Below are positions 7,668-17,525 of a stretch of 64,000 nt of DNA, piece after piece. Position numbers and translations under genes: made by a program. Position 1 is the first letter of the stretch. Each line of letters begins with the position of its first letter. The notes under the pieces were generated by a model that was not told the origin of the DNA, did no database searches, and saw nothing but the letters and a program-made list of their open reading frames with translations. Origin of the DNA: Pseudomonas sp. NCCP-436 (GTDB lineage: Bacteria; Pseudomonadota; Gammaproteobacteria; Pseudomonadales; Pseudomonadaceae); assembly GCF_019656335.1 (NCBI RefSeq), contig NZ_BPLZ01000010.1:62001-126000 (forward strand), written 5' to 3'.

Positions 7668-9989
7668 TCAGGGCGTGACGCTGAATTCGACGCGAGCGGT
7701 CTGTCCGGCTTCGTCTAGCACGCTAAGCTGTTGCCGGCCACTGTTGAACACCTGCACCAGACTGGCATCAGCCGCGCTCTCGCCCAGTGGCCGGCCATTG
7801 AGAAACCACCAGCGCCGGCCACTGCCGCCCAGAGTCGAAAGGCTCAGACGCAGGGGCCCGGTGCTGTCCGGCGAACGCCGCAGACTATCGCCCGGACGCA
7901 CGCCGATGATCGACAACGGCGCGACCTGAGCCGGCGTCAGCGGCGGACAGTCGCCGGCGGCGGCCGGCAGCCGGGCACTGCGTCGCTCACGCCGCGGCAG
8001 CCAGGGCTCCAGCGGCGCCGGCCAGAGCACCAGCTCGCGGGCATCGGCACCTGGGCAGCCAGGAGCCACCCGCAGGCCGGCAGCATTGACCCAGTAACGC
8101 TCACGCAGACCGCTACCCAGTGGCTGATCCGGCGCCAGCAAAGTAGGCGGCGTGGTGCCCTCCAGTGTCCAGGCGAAACGCTGTCGACGGCAGTTGGGAT
8201 CAGTGCGCGCCATCGGCTGCCCCAGCGGCCAGCAGATAGCAGCCACACCGACTTCCGCAGGCTGCGGATCCGCTGGCACGGCAACGCCACGCTGGCCATC
8301 GCGCGCCACCAATAGGTCGTGTACCTGCAGCAGCAGCGGCGCTGCCGAAGCCAGACCAAACTGCCCTGGCACCGGAGTGCCGTCGGGGCGGCCGATCCAG
8401 ATGCCGATCAGATGCCGGGGACCGACGCCAATGGCCCAGGCATCGCGGAATCCGTAACTGGTGCCAGTTTTCCAGGCCAGCAGCGGACGCTGCACCAACT
8501 GTGCGCGCGGATCACGATCCGGTCTTGCCTGACCGCTGAGAATGCGCCGGATGATCCAGGCTGCGCCGGGCGACAGCAGGCGCCGTTCCTGCAAGGCATC
8601 TTCCGGCTGCAACCGTGGACGGGCCGCCAGACCACCACGCGCGAAGGCGCTATAGCCGGTAATCAGAGATTCCAGCCGGGTACCGCCACCGCCAAGAATC
8701 AGCGCCAGGCTGGGCTCGGCCATTGATGGCAGGCGGATTGGCAGTCCGACGCTGCGCAATTCGCCGGCAAAGCGCTTCGGCCCGTAGGACTCGAGCAGTT
8801 GTACCGCCGGCAGGTTGAGCGAGGTAGCCAGCGCTTCGCTGGCCGACACCGGCCCGGCGAAACCGGCAGCAAAGTTGCCCGGACGGTAGTCACCGTAGTG
8901 ACGAGGCACATCTTGCAGCAGTGACTCGGAATGGATCAGCCCGGCATCCAGCGCCATGCCGTAGAGAAAAGGCTTGAGCGTGGAACCGGGCGAGCGCAGT
9001 GCACGAATCATGTCGACATGGCCGAAGCGGGCCGTATCGGCCATGTCGACAGAGCCCAGATAGGCCCGTACTGCCATGTTCGGGTGCTCGACCACCAGAA
9101 TCGCCGCCGAGGTTCGCTCAGGCAGACGCGCCCGCCAGCCCAGCAGCAGGTCCTCCAGCCGCTGCTGCAAGCCGGCATCCAGGGTGGTACGAATCAGCGC
9201 CGGGCTGCCGGGACGGTTCAGCCGCCGAGCCAGCAGCGGCGCCAGACTCGGCTCACGGCGCGGCGCGAGGAATACCGGCTCCTCCAGCGCCTCATCGATC
9301 TGCGCCTGAGGCCACACGTCGAATTCGGCCAGCCGCCGCAGCACCTTGTCGCGGGCGGCCTGAGCACGTTCGGGGTGACGATCCGGACGCAGCCGGCTGG
9401 GTGCCTGCGGCAACACTGCCAGCAACGCCGCCTCGGCGCGGGTCAGTTGATCCGGCGGCTTGCCCAGGTAACTCCAGCTGGCGGCGGCAACGCCTTCCAG
9501 CGTACCGCCGAACGGCGCGCGGCTTAGATATAGAGCGAGGATCTCCTCCTTGGAAAGATGCCACTCCAGCTGAGCGGTACGCCAAAGTTGCTTCAGCTTT
9601 CCAGACAGATCACGGTCATGTGGATCAAGCAGCCGCGCCACCTGCATCGACAGCGTACTGCCGCCGGACACCACGCGCCCGCCGCTGAGGTTCTGCCAGG
9701 CAGCCCGCACCAACGCCAGCGGATTGACTCCGGGGTGCTGGCGGAACCAGCGATCCTCGTAGGTCAGCAGTGCCTGAAGGTAATAGGGCGATACCGCATC
9801 CGGCGTCACAGGGTAGCGCCAGACGCCGTTGCGATCAGCGAAGCGCCACAGCGGCGTGCCATCCTCGGCCAGCACCACCCGGGCCAGATCGTCCTCCGGC
9901 AGAGGCAGCGGGAATAGTCGATCAGCCAGCCAGAGCAGAGCCAATACGGCAACGAGGATAAGCCCAACACGGCGGGCCAGCCGCTTCAT
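7668..9989 (-). CDS. pbpC: Penicillin-binding protein 1C
   Basis: This bifunctional peptidoglycan synthase of about 773 residues has an N-terminal membrane anchor. The glycosyltransferase domain (GT51) shows YEDRWFRQHPGVNPLALVRA and GGSTLSMQVARLL. The transpeptidase domain shows the SxxK box SPGSTLKPFLYG, an SLNLPAVQLL block and KTGTSYGFRDAW. A C-terminal BiPBP_C domain ends the protein. The start at 9989 (MKRLARRVG) has GAGAGG eight bases before it; the upstream extension lacks similarity. It lies 68 bases downstream of, and probably in an operon with, the alpha-2-macroglobulin gene, the same pairing as in E. coli (yfhM-pbpC). Confidence 0.95.
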   Translation of the reverse strand: MKRLARRVGLILVAVLALLWLADRLFPLPLPEDDLARVVLAEDGTPLWRFADRNGVWRYPVTPDAVSPYYLQALLTYEDRWFRQHPGVNPLALVRAAWQNLSGGRVVSGGSTLSMQVARLLDPHDRDLSGKLKQLWRTAQLEWHLSKEEILALYLSRAPFGGTLEGVAAASWSYLGKPPDQLTRAEAALLAVLPQAPSRLRPDRHPERAQAARDKVLRRLAEFDVWPQAQIDEALEEPVFLAPRREPSLAPLLARRLNRPGSPALIRTTLDAGLQQRLEDLLLGWRARLPERTSAAILVVEHPNMAVRAYLGSVDMADTARFGHVDMIRALRSPGSTLKPFLYGMALDAGLIHSESLLQDVPRHYGDYRPGNFAAGFAGPVSASEALATSLNLPAVQLLESYGPKRFAGELRSVGLPIRLPSMAEPSLALILGGGGTRLESLITGYSAFARGGLAARPRLQPEDALQERRLLSPGAAWIIRRILSGQARPDRDPRAQLVQRPLLAWKTGTSYGFRDAWAIGVGPRHLIGIWIGRPDGTPVPGQFGLASAAPLLLQVHDLLVARDGQRGVAVPADPQPAEVGVAAICWPLGQPMARTDPNCRRQRFAWTLEGTTPPTLLAPDQPLGSGLRERYWVNAAGLRVAPGCPGADARELVLWPAPLEPWLPRRERRSARLPAAAGDCPPLTPAQVAPLSIIGVRPGDSLRRSPDSTGPLRLSLSTLGGSGRRWWFLNGRPLGESAADASLVQVFNSGRQQLSVLDEAGQTARVEFSVTP

Positions 9990-10057
9990 GCAGAACCTCT
10001 CAACCGGCCCTCTCCTGCCATCGACTTGCTCTGCTCCCATCAGCGAGAGCGCCGCTG

Positions 10058-13000
10058 TTACCGACCCAGAACTACCATCTGCTCAGGCGCACGCCCCAGT
10101 GCCTGCCAGTTCGGCCGGTACATGGATTCGACCTGCGGTGGCGGCACGCGGTAGTGTCCCGGGGTCACCGCACGGGCCAGGTAAAGCAAATGGGTAGTGC
10201 CATCACCGCCCACATCCACCGCTGCCACATACCGGTCGCCACGGAACTCCTGATGTTTGATTCGCCCATTCTGCATCGACTGAAGCCACTCGCGGACGTT
10301 GCTGCCAGCATCGGCAAGGCTCGCCGAGCTTTGCGCCAGATTCTGGTTCTCCAGCTCCAGGCCGGCCGGCAGCAGATCCACCACCAGCGCATCCGGCACC
10401 CGCTGCTCGGCCCGAACGGCCAGATGCACCAGCACCAGATCGCCACTTTCGAGCTGCGTCAGATCCAGCGGCAGGCCGTCCATGCTCAGGTACTCGCGCT
10501 CAATGCCGAGATTCTGTCCGCCAGCCTGCGGGGCTTGCAGCGGATAACCGGAAACACTCAACTGCTGATACAGCACGGCACTAGCGGCGTTGCTCACTGT
10601 GAGTGGTTCGGCCAGCTCGGCGCGCTCCAGTTTGATACCCGGCTGCTGCTGGCTCAGCTCGAACTGGAAGGCGCCACTGGCCAGTTGCGCGGCCCAGGGC
10701 TGCTCCGGCTTGCCGAGCAGACCACGGCCAGCGAGGAACAGAGCGTTACGCTCCTGGGTCGACAGCCAGCGCTGCCCGGCCAGTTCATCGGCCAGCTCGA
10801 ACAGGCGCTGCTCACGTTGCCCGGCAGCCAGATCGTGTTCCTCCAGAATGGCGAGAATCAGCGCCTGATCGCGTAACGGGCTACCGTAGTCGGCCATCCA
10901 GCGCTCGCCGATGCGCGGCAAAGTCAGCCCCTGCTGCAGCGCCTGCTCGGCACGCGCTCCATCGCCCATCAGTTTCAGCGCGGCTGCCAGTTGCACCAGC
11001 GGCAGACCGGAGCGGGCCTCACTGCGGCGCTCGAAGATACTGCGCAATGCGCCCAGCGGCGCCTGCTGGCTGCGTGCCATCACATAGCCGGCGTAGGCCT
11101 GCACAGCGAAGCGGGTATGACCGATGTCGTCGCTGTAGGTATCCACCAGGCTGCCTTGCTGCAGGTAGCGCAGCAAGCGCTCATTAGCCTTTTTCAGAGC
11201 CTCCGGTGGCACGCCGAACCCCTGCTCACGAGCCCGCAGGAGGAAGTCTGTGACATAGACGGTCAGCCAGTGTTCTTCTTCGCTTTCGCCACTCCAGAGA
11301 CCGAACGAGCCGTTGTAGCGCTGCATCCCCAGCAGGCGATCTATGCCCAGCTCGATGCTGCGCCGGCGCTGCTCATCGGCTTCGCCTTCCAGGCCCAGGC
11401 GCTGCAGGCTCGCAGCATCGGCATAGAGCGAAGGGAACAAGCCACTGGCCGTCTGCTCGGCGCAACCGTAAGGGTAGGCCTTCAGTGCACGGATCTGCTC
11501 GCCGAGATTCAGCGGCGGCCGGCTCGACAGCGCCAGTACCGCCTCCAGACCGCCCGGCTCGAAGCGGCTGAGCACGCCGGCAGGCAAGCGCCAAGACTCG
11601 CCCTCACCCAATGCCGCACGGAAATGCTGCACCTGGGCCGGATAGGCCGGACGTACGCCCAATGTCCATTCACGACTGAAGTCACCAGGTTCTTCACCCG
11701 GCAGTACCAGCCCCTGCACTTCAACGTGGATACGACCTCGCCCCAGGCCGCCCTCTGCGCGAACCGGAATGCGCAGGGTGGTGCGCTCGCCATCCTTGAG
11801 GCTGATCGGCGCATCCCCCTTGCCGAGCAGGCGCAACTGCCCCTCCACCCCCAGGCGCACATCGAGCGTCTGCGCACTACCGGAGAGGTTGGTCAGATCC
11901 AGTGCCAGGCTGGTTTCGTCACCGCCTGCGAGAAAGCGCGGAGTAGACAATTCGGCAATCAGCGGTGCGGCCACTACGGTGCTGGCCTCGGCCATACCGA
12001 AATGCTCGTCGCTCCAGGCCTGCGCCATCAGACGTAACTCACCGTTGAAGTCCGGGATGTCCAGCGTCACCTCGCCCTGCCCCTGCTCATCGAGCTTCAC
12101 CGGCTCGCTCTGCTGGGCAACGATCAGCACGCTGGTGTCCGGACGCTGGCCACCGGGAGACAGGCCGGCATCGCCACCGAAGGCCAGGCTGGCTACGCGC
12201 CCCTGTGCCTCGATCAGTTGCCCGTAAACATCCAGTTGATCCACCCCATAGCCCTTGCGACCGAAAAAGCCGACAAAGGGATCCGGCGTGGCGTAGCTGG
12301 TGATATTGAGAATGCCCACATCCACAGCTGCAACCAGTACGCGCGCCTGCGCAGGAATGCTGCCATCGGCATTGCGGGCGCTGACCCGCACTTTCATCGG
12401 CTGTCGCGGACGCATCTTCTCCGGTGCATCGAGAGTCACTGCCAGCTTGCGCGACGAGCGATCCAGCGGCAGGTGCAGCAGGCCAACGGCACGCTTGGGC
12501 GTGACCTGCGCCTGACGCTCGCCCGGGCGTATCACCTGGGCACTGAGATAGAGGTCATGACGGGCCCAGGCGGCATCGATGGGTAGCTCAAAGGTCTTGC
12601 CCTCGGCCGGCACACTGATGGCCTGCCACCACAGCGGCTCCTCGCTGGACTCCAGCAACAGGTAGCCACTACCTGCCGCCGGCGGAGTGACAGTGATTCG
12701 CGCCACATCGCCAGTCGTATAGGCGGGCTTATCCAGCGCCAGCTTCACCTGATCCGGCCGCACAGCGCCGCCATCGGCATTGTCCTGCCAGCGGTAGCCG
12801 GCCCAGAAGCGCAGGCTGCTGATAAGGCCGGTGCTGTTGTCCAGCACCTCGACCCGATACGGCCCCCACTCCACCGGGAAGCTGACCTTGGCGCTACCAC
12901 CAGCAGCGATCTTCAGCGGCTCCTCGCTGAGAATGAGGAACCTCTCGTTGTAGTTGTGCTGCCAGCCGTCGCTTTCGGAGAACGCCCAGAAGTAGTCGCG

Positions 13001-14953
13001 GCGCTCGCGCACCAGACGTACCTTGAGATCATCGGCGGCCAGTTTATTGCCGGAGGCATCAGCCACCAGAATCTCGAACTCGGCCAGACTGTCGGCATCC
13101 ACCTCGTCACCATCGAACAGCCCTCGCACACCCGGCAGTCGCTCGGCCGGCCAGACCGGCTGGACAATCCTCCGGGTGATCGGACGGCCACCAGACTCCT
13201 GCAGGCTGGCCTGTAGAATCAGCCGCAGCGGCGAGCGGGCCTCACTCCAGCGGTTTTCCGGACGCAACAGCGCGCGCCCCTCTGCATTCAGGATTTGCTC
13301 GTCGAGCTCCTGATCCTGAGTCAGATCAGCCTCGGTGATATCTCCAAACTGATAGCCGGGCAGGGCCGGAACAGCTTCGCGCAACGGGCGTACATAAAGC
13401 TGTCCGGAGAGTCGGTTGCCAGACGCCGGCGCACCGTACAGATAACGCCCACTGACGGCGAACTGCGGATTGTCGGTCGGGGCATAGGGCTGCTCGCGCC
13501 CCTTGAGTTCTAGCGCCAGGCGCTCGGGCAGAAAGTCCTCGACCAGGAATTCATGCACCTGCGGGTTGCCGTCACCAAGATCCAGCAGCAGTTGCCAGCG
13601 ACCGGTGGGCGCCTCCTCCAGCAGCTGCAGGCGGTACTGGTACAGCCCATCCTCCTCAGCATTCCAGACGAACTTGCGACTGATCTGCTCGTCCGGTCGG
13701 CGCACCTCAACACTTACCGGCTGTGCCTTGACCGGACGGCCATCGGCGTCACGCAGCAGACCGTTGAGTAGCACGGTCTCTCCCGGGCGGTACAGATCGC
13801 GCGGACCAAATACAAAGAATTGCAGGGCATGGGCCTGCGGCCCGGTGATGTCGAACTCGGCCAGGTCCAGCCCCGGCGCATTGAGCCGCAGCAGGCTGGT
13901 CTGCTCATCCTTGCGTGCCAGCAGCAGCTGGGCCTTTTCCGGCAGCGGCAGTTGCGCATGACCATCGGCCCCGGTCTTTCCTTCGGCCAGCAGTGCACCA
14001 TCACCGTCGAACAGTTCCAACTGAACCCCGGCCTGAGCCTTGCCTCCCTCCAGTGCCTGGGTGAATACATCGATACGATCACGGTAGCGATGCGCCGACA
14101 GACCGATGTCACTCAGGGAGAACAGCGTCGCCGGCTGCGAATAGCTGTAACTGCCTGCTTCGCGCATCACCGCCAGATAGACGCCAGGCTGCTTGAACGG
14201 TGGCAACCCGGCGATAGGCAATTGCAGTGTCTCGCGGGTGTTGCGGGCAGGGTTCAGATCAAAACGGCCACCATAGACCAGCTCGGCCATTGGCATCAGC
14301 TCGCGTGCCTCCCAGGTATCAAGGCTGCCGGAGCGATTCCAGCGCGACAAAAAACTCGGCAGCGCCTGCGGCTTGATGCGGAAGAACTCGACGTTGACCT
14401 TGTCCACATTCAACGCGATTACCGGCAGCCCCTCGGCCAACCGGGTCGGCAGCAACGAGCCTCGACTGGCGAAGCCGACGCTGGCCTGCAGATCCCGGGT
14501 CTCGAAGCGGCTGATGTGCTCGGCAGCCAGTTGACTGCCGTTAATCGACTTCAGACCGGCATCAACGGTGAGTACCAGCTTGCGCCGTGGCTCCAGATGC
14601 CGCAGGCGCAACTCACTGAGGCTGTCAGTCAGCTCCCAGGCGCCATCGACCTTGCCAGTCTTGCTGTCGACCAGATGCAGGCGCTCGGCGAAACGCTGAT
14701 CCGGGTCCAGCGGAATGGAAAAGGTCACGGAAAGCGCACTGGCGCCATCGAGCTGGATTTCCGAGACGTCTACCACCTCTAGCTCGCGGCCGGCATAACG
14801 CTCGGCAAGCGCAGCGCGATCAACGACAGGCGCGACCTGCTGCAACTGCTGAGAGGCCGGCTGGGCACTGCTCACGGTAGCGGGGGGCTGAGAGGAATCA
14901 CAGGCACTGAGCAGCGTCAGCGCCAGGGCCAGAAGCATTCCTTTGTTCGGCAT
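10058..14953 (-). CDS. Bacterial alpha-2-macroglobulin lipoprotein (YfhM/MagD-like)
   Basis: This 1631-residue protein begins with the lipoprotein signal MPNKGMLLALALTLLSAC. It has macroglobulin-like beta domains and a bait region, then the thioester motif YPYGCAEQ (Cys1164, Gln1167) in an alpha-alpha toroid domain. The family traps foreign proteases in the periplasm by covalent thioester attack, with the partner PBP1C repairing the wall (proposed from family work). With the thioester present it is a type I rather than thioester-less copy. Start ATG 14953 follows GGAGCC. First gene of the likely two-gene operon with pbpC. Confidence 0.94.
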   Translation of the reverse strand: MPNKGMLLALALTLLSACDSSQPPATVSSAQPASQQLQQVAPVVDRAALAERYAGRELEVVDVSEIQLDGASALSVTFSIPLDPDQRFAERLHLVDSKTGKVDGAWELTDSLSELRLRHLEPRRKLVLTVDAGLKSINGSQLAAEHISRFETRDLQASVGFASRGSLLPTRLAEGLPVIALNVDKVNVEFFRIKPQALPSFLSRWNRSGSLDTWEARELMPMAELVYGGRFDLNPARNTRETLQLPIAGLPPFKQPGVYLAVMREAGSYSYSQPATLFSLSDIGLSAHRYRDRIDVFTQALEGGKAQAGVQLELFDGDGALLAEGKTGADGHAQLPLPEKAQLLLARKDEQTSLLRLNAPGLDLAEFDITGPQAHALQFFVFGPRDLYRPGETVLLNGLLRDADGRPVKAQPVSVEVRRPDEQISRKFVWNAEEDGLYQYRLQLLEEAPTGRWQLLLDLGDGNPQVHEFLVEDFLPERLALELKGREQPYAPTDNPQFAVSGRYLYGAPASGNRLSGQLYVRPLREAVPALPGYQFGDITEADLTQDQELDEQILNAEGRALLRPENRWSEARSPLRLILQASLQESGGRPITRRIVQPVWPAERLPGVRGLFDGDEVDADSLAEFEILVADASGNKLAADDLKVRLVRERRDYFWAFSESDGWQHNYNERFLILSEEPLKIAAGGSAKVSFPVEWGPYRVEVLDNSTGLISSLRFWAGYRWQDNADGGAVRPDQVKLALDKPAYTTGDVARITVTPPAAGSGYLLLESSEEPLWWQAISVPAEGKTFELPIDAAWARHDLYLSAQVIRPGERQAQVTPKRAVGLLHLPLDRSSRKLAVTLDAPEKMRPRQPMKVRVSARNADGSIPAQARVLVAAVDVGILNITSYATPDPFVGFFGRKGYGVDQLDVYGQLIEAQGRVASLAFGGDAGLSPGGQRPDTSVLIVAQQSEPVKLDEQGQGEVTLDIPDFNGELRLMAQAWSDEHFGMAEASTVVAAPLIAELSTPRFLAGGDETSLALDLTNLSGSAQTLDVRLGVEGQLRLLGKGDAPISLKDGERTTLRIPVRAEGGLGRGRIHVEVQGLVLPGEEPGDFSREWTLGVRPAYPAQVQHFRAALGEGESWRLPAGVLSRFEPGGLEAVLALSSRPPLNLGEQIRALKAYPYGCAEQTASGLFPSLYADAASLQRLGLEGEADEQRRRSIELGIDRLLGMQRYNGSFGLWSGESEEEHWLTVYVTDFLLRAREQGFGVPPEALKKANERLLRYLQQGSLVDTYSDDIGHTRFAVQAYAGYVMARSQQAPLGALRSIFERRSEARSGLPLVQLAAALKLMGDGARAEQALQQGLTLPRIGERWMADYGSPLRDQALILAILEEHDLAAGQREQRLFELADELAGQRWLSTQERNALFLAGRGLLGKPEQPWAAQLASGAFQFELSQQQPGIKLERAELAEPLTVSNAASAVLYQQLSVSGYPLQAPQAGGQNLGIEREYLSMDGLPLDLTQLESGDLVLVHLAVRAEQRVPDALVVDLLPAGLELENQNLAQSSASLADAGSNVREWLQSMQNGRIKHQEFRGDRYVAAVDVGGDGTTHLLYLARAVTPGHYRVPPPQVESMYRPNWQALGRAPEQMVVLGR

Positions 14954-15079
14954 GGCAGGCTCCAGAAAAAGGGGGGCGCAGAAACGCCGATACTATAGCG
15001 GAGGCCGCCCTGCCACGAGAGCCCAGATCACAGAAGTAACGAAGTGTCACTCGCTCGCCCGCCGACCTGCCGCAGCCCC

Positions 15080-15085
15080 TATAAT
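15080..15085 (+). promoter_or_regulatory. Possible -10 element for the MATE gene
   Basis: A perfect TATAAT lies 25 bases before the MATE start codon, in the 156-base gap between divergent genes. No convincing -35 is seen at 16-18 bases upstream, so this is only a candidate. Confidence 0.3.
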
Positions 15086-15109
15086 CGGCGCTTTTCCCAG
15101 AGTCTGCCA

Positions 15110-16498
15110 ATGTCCGCCCTACTCGACGCCTGGCGCCACGCCCCAACTCAGCACAGAGTCTGGGCCCTGGCTGCCCCGATGATCCTTTCCAACCTTTCGA
15201 TTCCGCTGGTGGGGCTAGTGGACACCGCCGTGGTCGGCCACCTGCCGCATGCTCATCAACTGGCAGCAGTTGCCGTGGGAGGAACCCTCTATACCCTGCT
15301 CACCTGGAGCATGGGCTTTCTGCGCATGGGCAGTACCGGCTTCGCCGCTCAGGCCGTGGGCCGCAATGACGGCGGCGCCTTGCGTCAGGTACTACTGCAG
15401 GGACTGAGTCTGGGTGTACTGCTGGCCATATTACTGGGCCTGCTGGCGCTGCCGCTGAGCAATACGGCGCTGCAACTGATGCAGCCGTCCGCCGAACTTG
15501 GCGAACTGGCCCGCGAGTTTTTTCTGATCCGTCTGTACGGCTTGCCGGCCACTCTGGCCGGCTATGCTCTGATCGGCTGGCTGCTGGGCACACAGAACGC
15601 TCGCGGACCGCTGGCCATGCTGCTGAGCGTCAACCTGATCAACATCGCTCTGGATCTGCTGTTCGTCTTCGTTCTGGAGTGGGGCGCAACCGGGGTTGCC
15701 TGGGCTGCGGTGATTGCCGAATGGAGTGGAGCGCTGCTCGGGCTGTGGCTGGCGTACATTGCCCTGCGCCAGCACCCGGGACGCCTCAATCAGGCCGCGC
15801 TCAGGCGCTGGCGCAACTGGCGACCACTACTGGCGGTAAATCGCGACATCTTTATCAGATCCCTGGCACTGCAATTGGTGTTTTTCCTTGTTACCACCCA
15901 AGGCACACGCCTCGGCGACGCCACGGTTGCCGCCAACGCCTTGCTGCTCAACGGCCTGACGCTGGCCGCCTATGCCCTCGATGGTCTTGCGCATGCCGTA
16001 GAAGCCCTGACCGGACATGCATTGGGCGCACGAGATCGGACAGCACTGCGCCGTTCGCTACTGGTAGCCGGAACCTGGTCGCTGCTTGCCAGCATCGGCT
16101 TTGCCCTGTTCTTCAGCCTTGGCGGCCATCTCTTCGTCAGTCTGCTTACCGATATCGCTGAGGTGCGCGAGCTGGCCCTGCGCTTTCTGCCCTACCTGGC
16201 CGTGCTACCCTTGCTGACAGTCTGGAGCTACCTGCTCGACGGTCTGTTCATCGGAGCCACCCGAGCCCGGGAAATGCGCGACGCAATGTTGATCGCCCTG
16301 TTCCTGGCCCTGCCGCTGGGTTGGCTGTTGCAGGAACTGGGCAACCACGGACTCTGGCTGGCGTTCCTTGCCTTTATGGCACTGCGCAGCCTCGTGCTGG
16401 GTAGCTACGCCTGGCACCTGAGCCGCCATGAGCTGTGGTTTCCTCCATTCGTATCGAGAGATGTCGCTAATGATAAGCGCCGAGCCCCCCAGCGATGA
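15110..16498 (+). CDS. MATE-family (DinF-like) multidrug efflux transporter
   Basis: This 462-residue integral membrane protein has about 12 helices and the MatE repeat twice. N-terminal motifs WALAAPMILSNLSIPLVGLVD and TAVVGHLPHAHQLAAVAVGG are typical of the DinF subgroup, as is the second-half ALDGLAHAVEALTGHALGAR. It is an Na+- or H+-coupled exporter of organic cations or drugs by family. The start at 15110 (MSALLDAWRHAP) is chosen because it gives the usual N-terminus; the upstream in-frame extension has no family similarity. The 3' end overlaps the following diguanylate cyclase gene by 29 bases, suggesting co-transcription. Confidence 0.92.
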   Translation: MSALLDAWRHAPTQHRVWALAAPMILSNLSIPLVGLVDTAVVGHLPHAHQLAAVAVGGTLYTLLTWSMGFLRMGSTGFAAQAVGRNDGGALRQVLLQGLSLGVLLAILLGLLALPLSNTALQLMQPSAELGELAREFFLIRLYGLPATLAGYALIGWLLGTQNARGPLAMLLSVNLINIALDLLFVFVLEWGATGVAWAAVIAEWSGALLGLWLAYIALRQHPGRLNQAALRRWRNWRPLLAVNRDIFIRSLALQLVFFLVTTQGTRLGDATVAANALLLNGLTLAAYALDGLAHAVEALTGHALGARDRTALRRSLLVAGTWSLLASIGFALFFSLGGHLFVSLLTDIAEVRELALRFLPYLAVLPLLTVWSYLLDGLFIGATRAREMRDAMLIALFLALPLGWLLQELGNHGLWLAFLAFMALRSLVLGSYAWHLSRHELWFPPFVSRDVANDKRRAPQR

Positions 16499-17498
16499 GC
16501 CACAACGTCAGCAGGCCCTGGATCGCCTGGAACTGCTCGACACCCCCGCTGCCCCCTACCTCGACAGCCTGACCCGCCTAGCCCGCGAGCTATTCGCCGT
16601 AAAGATCGTGCTGATCAGCCTGATCGACCGAGACCGTCAGTGGTTCAAGAGCCGCCAGGGGCTGGACGTGGCCGAAACACCGCGCGATATTTCCTTTTGC
16701 GCTCACGCGGTGGCTTGCAATGACACTCTGGTAGTCGAAGACAGCCTCGTCGATCCCCGTTTTTGCGACAGCCCACTGGTTCTAGAGCCACCACATGTGC
16801 GCTTCTATGCCGGCGTACCACTGCGCGACGAGGCCGGGCTGGCGCTGGGCACCCTGTGCCTGCTCGACCCGACCCCACGCCGGCTGACAAGCCAGGAGCT
16901 GAAACGCTTGCAGGACATGGCCTACTTGGTCGAAAGATACCTGCATCTGCTCGAGCAGTCGGCCCAGGTCGCTCATCTACGCGAGGCGCTCAGCCAAGCG
17001 CAACGCAAGTGCCTGCTCGATGCACTGACCCAGGTTTGGAATCGTGCAGGTCTACGCCACTTCCTACCGCTTGAGCAGGCCACGGCCAAACGTGAAGGCC
17101 GACAGCTAGGGCTGATCTACATCGACCTTGACCACTTCAAACAGGTTAACGACCGCTACGGTCACGCAGGTGGCGACCAGTTACTCTGGGAGTGCGCACG
17201 ACGCATGAGCACGGCGGTTCGCTCCCAGGATGTGGTGACACGGGCTGGTGGTGAAGAATTCGTCATCCTAACCCGGGTCATGGATGCCCGCGAATTACTG
17301 CATATCGCCGAACGCATCCGCCAGAGCATCGCCAGCCAGCCAATCCAGCTGGAGAACGAACCAATCCCGCAGACCCTCAGCCTGGGCTGCGCCCTACTCG
17401 CTCCCGGCGAGACTCCCGAGCAGGCCTTGAAACGCGCGGATCAGGCGTTGTACCGGGCCAAGCGGAACGGGCGCAACCGTAGCGAACTGGCGGACTGA
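16470..17498 (+). CDS. GAF-GGDEF diguanylate cyclase
   Basis: This cytoplasmic protein of about 342 residues has an N-terminal GAF domain (residues ~20-160; 'IVLISLIDRDRQWFKSRQG', FYAGVPLRDEAGLALGTLCL) and a C-terminal GGDEF domain (~175-335). The active-site motif is AGGEEF, with the substrate signature LTQVWNRAGL and an RSQD inhibitory site five residues upstream, so an active, feedback-inhibited enzyme making cyclic di-GMP is expected. The start at 16470 has GAGAG at 16456-16460; an ATG at 16461 would overlap that signal. The gene begins inside the MATE gene. The GAF ligand is unknown. Confidence 0.9.
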   Translation: MISAEPPSDEPQRQQALDRLELLDTPAAPYLDSLTRLARELFAVKIVLISLIDRDRQWFKSRQGLDVAETPRDISFCAHAVACNDTLVVEDSLVDPRFCDSPLVLEPPHVRFYAGVPLRDEAGLALGTLCLLDPTPRRLTSQELKRLQDMAYLVERYLHLLEQSAQVAHLREALSQAQRKCLLDALTQVWNRAGLRHFLPLEQATAKREGRQLGLIYIDLDHFKQVNDRYGHAGGDQLLWECARRMSTAVRSQDVVTRAGGEEFVILTRVMDARELLHIAERIRQSIASQPIQLENEPIPQTLSLGCALLAPGETPEQALKRADQALYRAKRNGRNRSELAD

Positions 17499-17525
17499 AA
17501 CCGCGCCAGCTCGCCACCTCACACC